Source of the DNA: Marinosulfonomonas sp.
GTDB lineage: Bacteria > Pseudomonadota > Alphaproteobacteria > Rhodobacterales > Rhodobacteraceae
Direction: 5' to 3'
Assembly (NCBI GenBank): GCA_026989405.1
Contig: JALSJL010000424.1
Coordinates: 1 to 10,869, forward strand
DNA length: 10,869 nucleotides
The translations under genes and the position numbers were made by a program. Positions 6,605 through 10,869 of this stretch are shown here, one piece after another (position 1 is the stretch's first letter; every line of letters begins with the position of its first letter). Below the pieces are notes generated by a model that was not told the origin of the DNA, made no database searches, and saw only the letters and a list, made by a program, of their open reading frames with translations.

Positions 6605-7140
6605 ATCCGGTGCCCCATCTTGTCCGTTGCGCCGGGCGCCACCTTGCGCACGCCAAACAAGGTGGCCGAGATGCCGACAACCAGGGGATAGGCAAGGATG
6701 CTCAACAGCAATTGAATCCCCGTGCTCGCAAGATCCGGCTGATTCACGATGAATACTCCAAGTAACACCCTGTTGGCCACGGCCATCAGAACGATAACAC
6801 CGGCGACCATGGCCCATTCGAAAAGAAACGGCAGTTCACGAGAGAATTGGGCACGCGCCCGCAGGAATTCCAGACCGCCGATGGAAATTGCGCTCCACAG
6901 ACCGAGAGGGCGCAGGAAAAGCACATCCCCCAGAAAAACTGCCGCCGCAAAAAGCGGTGTCGGAACATAGTCGGGACGGCGGATGACCCAGGCATATCCG
7001 AATATCACCACCCAATAGGGATCGGGCAGCTGGCGGGTTCCAGGGTTGGCCGGGATAAGGCGGAGAAAATAGACAATGAACACAAGAACCAGAAACAGCG
7101 CCCAGTGCGCCAACCGTGCCCGGACAGCGGAATCAATCAT
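6601..7140 (-). CDS. mreD: Rod shape-determining protein MreD
   Basis: From the ATG at 7140-7138 this encodes 179 residues, a normal MreD length, with about five transmembrane segments (roughly 12-29, 42-55, 60-78, 107-123 and 143-163). MreD is a poorly conserved inner-membrane partner of MreC in the elongasome; the call relies on hydropathy, size and position between mreC and mrdA. The start overlaps the mreC stop by 8 nt (ATGATTGA), and the stop overlaps the mrdA start by 4 nt. An in-frame ATG at 7149 is possible; starts farther upstream would intrude further into mreC. Confidence 0.93.
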   Translation of the reverse strand: MIDSAVRARLAHWALFLVLVFIVYFLRLIPANPGTRQLPDPYWVVIFGYAWVIRRPDYVPTPLFAAAVFLGDVLFLRPLGLWSAISIGGLEFLRARAQFSRELPFLFEWAMVAGVIVLMAVANRVLLGVFIVNQPDLASTGIQLLLSILAYPLVVGISATLFGVRKVAPGATDKMGHRI

Positions 7141-8053
7141 CCTGGGCATCCGCCCCAAGAGGGTCGCCCAAAGCGGACACACTGTTTGCCGGGGCCAGGG
7201 GGATCAGCAGGCTACCGGTGTCGGTCACCCGGCCCACTGTATAGTTGCGCAGCACTCGCAGAAATTCCAGCCGCTCATAGTCGGCTGACAGCCGAACCCG
7301 CAACCGCCCGTCGGTGCCAAGCGCCACATGGCCAACCAGAAGCCCCGGCGGAAACACCCCACCGTCGCCGGAGGACACGACACGGTCACCCGGGCGGACA
7401 AGTTCCGGGCGTTCCAGAAAGTCGAGCGGGGGGCGTGAGGTGTTGTCGCCAGTGAGAATGGCCCGCTGTCCGGAAGGCTGAAGCGTGACCGGGAGCCGGC
7501 TGTTGCTGTCGTTCAACAAGATCACGCGCGATGAATTGCGCCCCACGCCACTGATGCGACCGACCAGCCCCAGGCCATCCGTCGCGGCCCAGCCGTCAAC
7601 GATACCATCGCGTTTGCCGATGTTGATCAGGACAGATTGGCGAAAGGGCGACCCGGAATCAGCCAGAACCACGCCGGTAACATAGGTCAATTTGGGGTCG
7701 AGGCGAACCTTGTTGAGGTTCAGAAGCTTGGCGTTTTCCTGCTCGAGCCGCAAAGCGGCCTCTTTCCAGGCCTGCATCTGGCGAAGATCGCGGCGCAGCT
7801 TCTGGTTCTGGTCGTAGATCCGCTGGTAGGACTGAAAGCTCTCGGCCATGTCGGCAACTTTGGCCACCGGAACAAGTGCCCAGCTGAACGACGGCACGAT
7901 ACGATCGACAAGCGCGGCTCGGAACCGTTCCATGCGGGGGCTGTCGATGCGCCAGATGACAAAAACGGAAAACAGAACAAGTATGAGCAGCCCGACCAGA
8001 ATTCTCCGGACCGGGCGGACATAGTCTTCGCTGGAATGTCTGTCTCTTGCCAA
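7133..8053 (-). CDS. mreC: Rod shape-determining protein MreC
   Basis: The 306-residue bitopic protein has a basic N-terminus, one transmembrane helix (about 18-34), a periplasmic coiled coil (about 66-115, SFQSYQRIYDQNQKLRRDLR and onward) and the beta-rich MreC core (about 120-275) with TYVTGVVLADSGSPFRQSVLINIGKRDGI-type sequence. MreC links cytoplasmic MreB to periplasmic PBP2 and activates it. The start is a TTG at 8053-8051 (residues MARDR…), preceded by GAGGA 5 nt upstream; this fits the usual N-terminus of related proteins and no better ATG exists. It lies 33 nt after mreB, and its stop overlaps mreD. The acidic tail ADAQDD is unremarkable. Confidence 0.96.
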   Translation of the reverse strand: MARDRHSSEDYVRPVRRILVGLLILVLFSVFVIWRIDSPRMERFRAALVDRIVPSFSWALVPVAKVADMAESFQSYQRIYDQNQKLRRDLRQMQAWKEAALRLEQENAKLLNLNKVRLDPKLTYVTGVVLADSGSPFRQSVLINIGKRDGIVDGWAATDGLGLVGRISGVGRNSSRVILLNDSNSRLPVTLQPSGQRAILTGDNTSRPPLDFLERPELVRPGDRVVSSGDGGVFPPGLLVGHVALGTDGRLRVRLSADYERLEFLRVLRNYTVGRVTDTGSLLIPLAPANSVSALGDPLGADAQDD

Positions 8054-8086
8054 CGGCGTCCTCGCGGACCAGCGCCGCGCCGGTCC

Positions 8087-9124
8087 TTAACTGTCGTAGT
8101 CTATCACATGGCGAAGCTGTTTTTCATATTCCAGGGCCTTGCCGGTTCCCAGTGCCACGCAGTTGAGCGATTCGTCCGCGACCGAGATCGCCAACCCGGT
8201 CTGTTCGCGCAACGCGAGGTCGAGTTCCCCAAGCAAGGCGCCGCCGCCGGTCAGCATCACGCCGCGATCGACGATATCGGCGGCCAGATCAGGCGGGGTG
8301 GCTTCCAGTGCGGTCATCACGGCTTCGCAGATTTGCTGCACAGGTTCGGACAGGGCCTCGGCCACCTGCGCCTGATTGATCTCGGTTTCCTTGGGCACTC
8401 CGTTCAGAAGATCGCGGCCGCGAATCTGCATGGATGCGCCACGCCCGTCGTCGGGCATGCGGGCCGTGCCGATCGAAGTTTTGATGCGCTCGGCCGTGCT
8501 TTCGCCGATCAACAGATTCTGTTGCCGTCGCAGGTAGGATACGATCGCCTCATCCATCCGGTCGCCACCAACACGCACAGAGCGCGCATAAACGATGTCG
8601 CCCAGAGACAGCACCGCCACCTCGGTGGTGCCGCCGCCGATGTCCACCACCATGTTGCCGGTGGGATCGGTGATCGGCATGCCGGCGCCTATGGCCGCGG
8701 CAATCGGCTCGGCGATCAGGCCCGCGCGGCGCGCCCCCGCGCTCAGCACCGACTGGCGGATCGCGCGCTTTTCAACGGGCGTTGCGCCATGGGGCACACA
8801 GACAATGATCTTGGGCTTGGAGAATGTCGTGCGTGGATGCACCTTGCGGATGAAATGCTTGATCATTTCCTCGGCCGTGTCGAAATCGGCGATGACGCCT
8901 TCACGCATCGGCCGGATTGCCTCGATGCTGCCTGGCGTGCGGCCCAGCATCAGCTTGGCATCTTCACCAACAGCCAGAACCTGTTTGTGCCCATCCTTGA
9001 CATGGTAGGCCACCACGGAAGGTTCATTCAGGATGATGCCCTTGCCCTTCACGTAGACCAGCGTGTTTGCCGTCCCCAGGTCAATCGCCATATCCGATGA
9101 AAACAAACCGAACAAACCTGCCAT
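8087..9124 (-). CDS. mreB: Rod shape-determining actin homologue MreB
   Basis: The 345-residue protein is nearly canonical MreB, an ATP-dependent actin-like filament that lies on the inner face of the membrane and positions the elongasome. It begins with a short amphipathic, membrane-binding helix (MAGLFGLFSSD). Actin-fold nucleotide motifs are intact: phosphate-1 D15-LGTANTL, the catalytic Glu139 in LIAEPIAAAIG, phosphate-2 D161-IGGGTTE and the adenosine motif LTGGGALL (291-298). Length is standard. The ATG at 9124-9122 has GGGAAG upstream. It is the first gene of the operon; the 5' leader contains a terminator-like hairpin. Confidence 0.98.
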   Translation of the reverse strand: MAGLFGLFSSDMAIDLGTANTLVYVKGKGIILNEPSVVAYHVKDGHKQVLAVGEDAKLMLGRTPGSIEAIRPMREGVIADFDTAEEMIKHFIRKVHPRTTFSKPKIIVCVPHGATPVEKRAIRQSVLSAGARRAGLIAEPIAAAIGAGMPITDPTGNMVVDIGGGTTEVAVLSLGDIVYARSVRVGGDRMDEAIVSYLRRQQNLLIGESTAERIKTSIGTARMPDDGRGASMQIRGRDLLNGVPKETEINQAQVAEALSEPVQQICEAVMTALEATPPDLAADIVDRGVMLTGGGALLGELDLALREQTGLAISVADESLNCVALGTGKALEYEKQLRHVIDYDS

Positions 9125-9142
9125 TTTGTGGACTTCCCGTGC

Positions 9143-9182
9143 AAAAATTCCAAAAGGCCCGCGACTCTCTCAGCCCCGGGCC
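9143..9182 (-). terminator. Terminator-like hairpin in the mreB leader
   Basis: Read on the - strand, GGCCCG (9182-9177) pairs with CGGGCC (9161-9156), and the stem can extend past one mismatch to leave a GAGAG loop. It is followed at once by TTTTGGAATTTTT (9155-9143), a good intrinsic-terminator layout. It lies 19 bases upstream of the mreB ATG, where a terminator would cut off the operon or act as an attenuator. It could also stop read-through from leuA, with a promoter located closer to mreB. Confidence 0.5.
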
Positions 9183-9189
9183 AGTGTTC

Positions 9190-9195
9190 CTTATA
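9190..9195 (-). promoter_or_regulatory. Candidate -10 element for the mre operon
   Basis: TATAAG on the - strand is the best -10-like hexamer upstream of mreB. No good -35 lies at 16-18 bp; TTGGTC occurs but 23 bp away. Transcription from here would begin at or just before the leader hairpin. Low confidence. Confidence 0.25.
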
Positions 9196-9270
9196 GGCAA
9201 GGCAGCGCGGGTGGGAAAGACCAATGAGACCGCTTGATCGTGGTGTCCCGGTATTGGGCGGTTTCTTACC

Positions 9271-9386
9271 GGCGGCGCCTGCGGCGCCATTATTTCTGTA
9301 TTGCGCCGCGCTGCGCGCGTCGCGGTGCCTCCGGCGGGGATATTTTCAAAAAGAAGAAACAGGCTTCTTCTTTGCCAAATATCCCC
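9271..9386. repeat. Dispersed intergenic hairpin repeat, copy 2
   Basis: This copy is in the same orientation as the one at 2404-2523 and shares TTGCGCCGCGC (9301-9311), GCGCGTCGCG (9315-9324) and a 17-mer (9326-9342). Its left end is a GC hairpin (GGCGCC 9274-9279 and 9283-9288). Its right half is a strong two-part hairpin: GGGGATATTT (9336-9345) with AAATATCCCC (9377-9386), and AAAGAAGAA (9350-9358) with TTCTTCTTT (9365-9373). It lies downstream of leuA and upstream of mreB. No open frame of note was seen. Confidence 0.7.
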
Positions 9387-9401
9387 CGAGCGGAGCGGAC
9401 A

Positions 9402-9422
9402 GCCGCCCCGGTCAGGGGCGGC
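9402..9422. repeat. GC-rich inverted repeat downstream of leuA
   Basis: GCCGCCCC (9402-9409) pairs with GGGGCGGC (9415-9422) around a 5-base loop. There is no T tract on either side. It sits beside repeat copy 2 just as the 2556-2572 hairpin sits beside copy 1, so it may be part of the same composite element or an mRNA 3'-end stabiliser for leuA. Confidence 0.45.
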
Positions 9423-9431
9423 CAAGGAATG

Positions 9432-9452
9432 AAAATGCGCGCTCTGGCGCGC
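9432..9452 (-). terminator. Probable intrinsic terminator of leuA
   Basis: On the - strand, GCGCGC (9452-9447), the loop CAGA and GCGCGC (9442-9437) are followed by ATTTTCATT. The hairpin begins 4 bases after the leuA stop codon. The stem is short but GC-only and the T run is modest. Confidence 0.55.
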
Positions 9453-9456
9453 GCCG

Positions 9457-10869
<1,413 letters not shown>

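Larger units (their letters stand above)
9125..9456. other. 332-bp gene-free region between leuA and mreB
   Basis: No credible gene is present. In - strand order it holds the leuA terminator, a GC hairpin (9402-9422), repeat copy 2 (9271-9386), a candidate mreB promoter and a hairpin with T tracts in the mreB leader, each listed separately. The stretch 9200-9270 shows nothing recognisable. Confidence 0.8.

Noticed and set aside
5369..6691. + strand open frame (440 codons) opposite mrdA
   Set aside because: It lies antisense to PBP2 catalytic domains with no family resemblance and no ribosome binding site of note.
6605..6817. Upstream extension of the mrdA frame
   Set aside because: It falls within mreD; PBP2 starts at the ATGA overlap at 6604.
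7637..9100. Long + strand open frame (487 codons) opposite mreB and mreC
   Set aside because: It is antisense to two highly conserved genes, has no recognisable domain, and is rich in Arg, His, Gly and Gln as expected for the shadow of GC-rich coding DNA.

Overview
The window looks like chromosomal DNA from a GC-rich alphaproteobacterium, most likely Rhodobacterales (Rhodobacteraceae/Roseobacter group). This rests on the near-canonical MreB and LeuA sequences, the mreBCD-mrdA-rodA gene order, an SseB-family protein of the type seen in that order, and intergenic hairpin repeats with a CCTCCGGCGGGGATA core that resemble sequences I remember from Rhodobacteraceae genomes. No database was consulted.

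Layout. Positions 1-150 hold the C-terminal end of a membrane protein on the + strand. Facing it on the - strand is a two-gene unit: an ArsR-family repressor with C-terminal vicinal cysteines (613-951, or from a TTG at 987), then a half-length DUF318/ArsP-type permease (225-620). Divergent from arsR, on the + strand, are a uracil-DNA glycosylase superfamily protein with a four-cysteine Fe-S pattern (1029-1625) and an SseB-family protein (1618-2403), joined by an 8-nt overlap. After a hairpin-rich convergent intergenic region comes a 6.5-kb - strand operon (9124 down to 2587): mreB, mreC, mreD, mrdA (PBP2), rodA and a glyoxylate/hydroxypyruvate reductase (ghrA-like). Upstream of mreB, a 332-bp gene-free stretch contains a second copy of the repeat, the probable leuA terminator and an attenuator-like hairpin. 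The right edge is leuA (2-isopropylmalate synthase) on the - strand, cut at its N-terminal end.

How the genes work together. MreB, MreC, MreD, PBP2 and RodA form the Rod/elongasome complex that directs lateral peptidoglycan synthesis. Their genes are tightly packed: from mreD onward every junction is a 4-nt ATGA overlap, and this coupling extends into ghrA, a metabolic dehydrogenase with no known role in the cell wall. The ArsR-permease pair looks like a small self-regulated metalloid (possibly organoarsenical) export or resistance unit. The glycosylase-SseB pair is probably co-translated, but a functional link is unknown.

I see no clear undescribed system here; most of the window is housekeeping. 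The items most worth a second look are the half-size permease with its repressor and operator, the variant active-site motifs of the glycosylase, the dispersed hairpin repeat (two good copies and one degenerate copy), the terminator-like hairpin in the mreB leader, and the coupling of ghrA to rodA. No tRNA, rRNA, CRISPR array or transposase was recognised.
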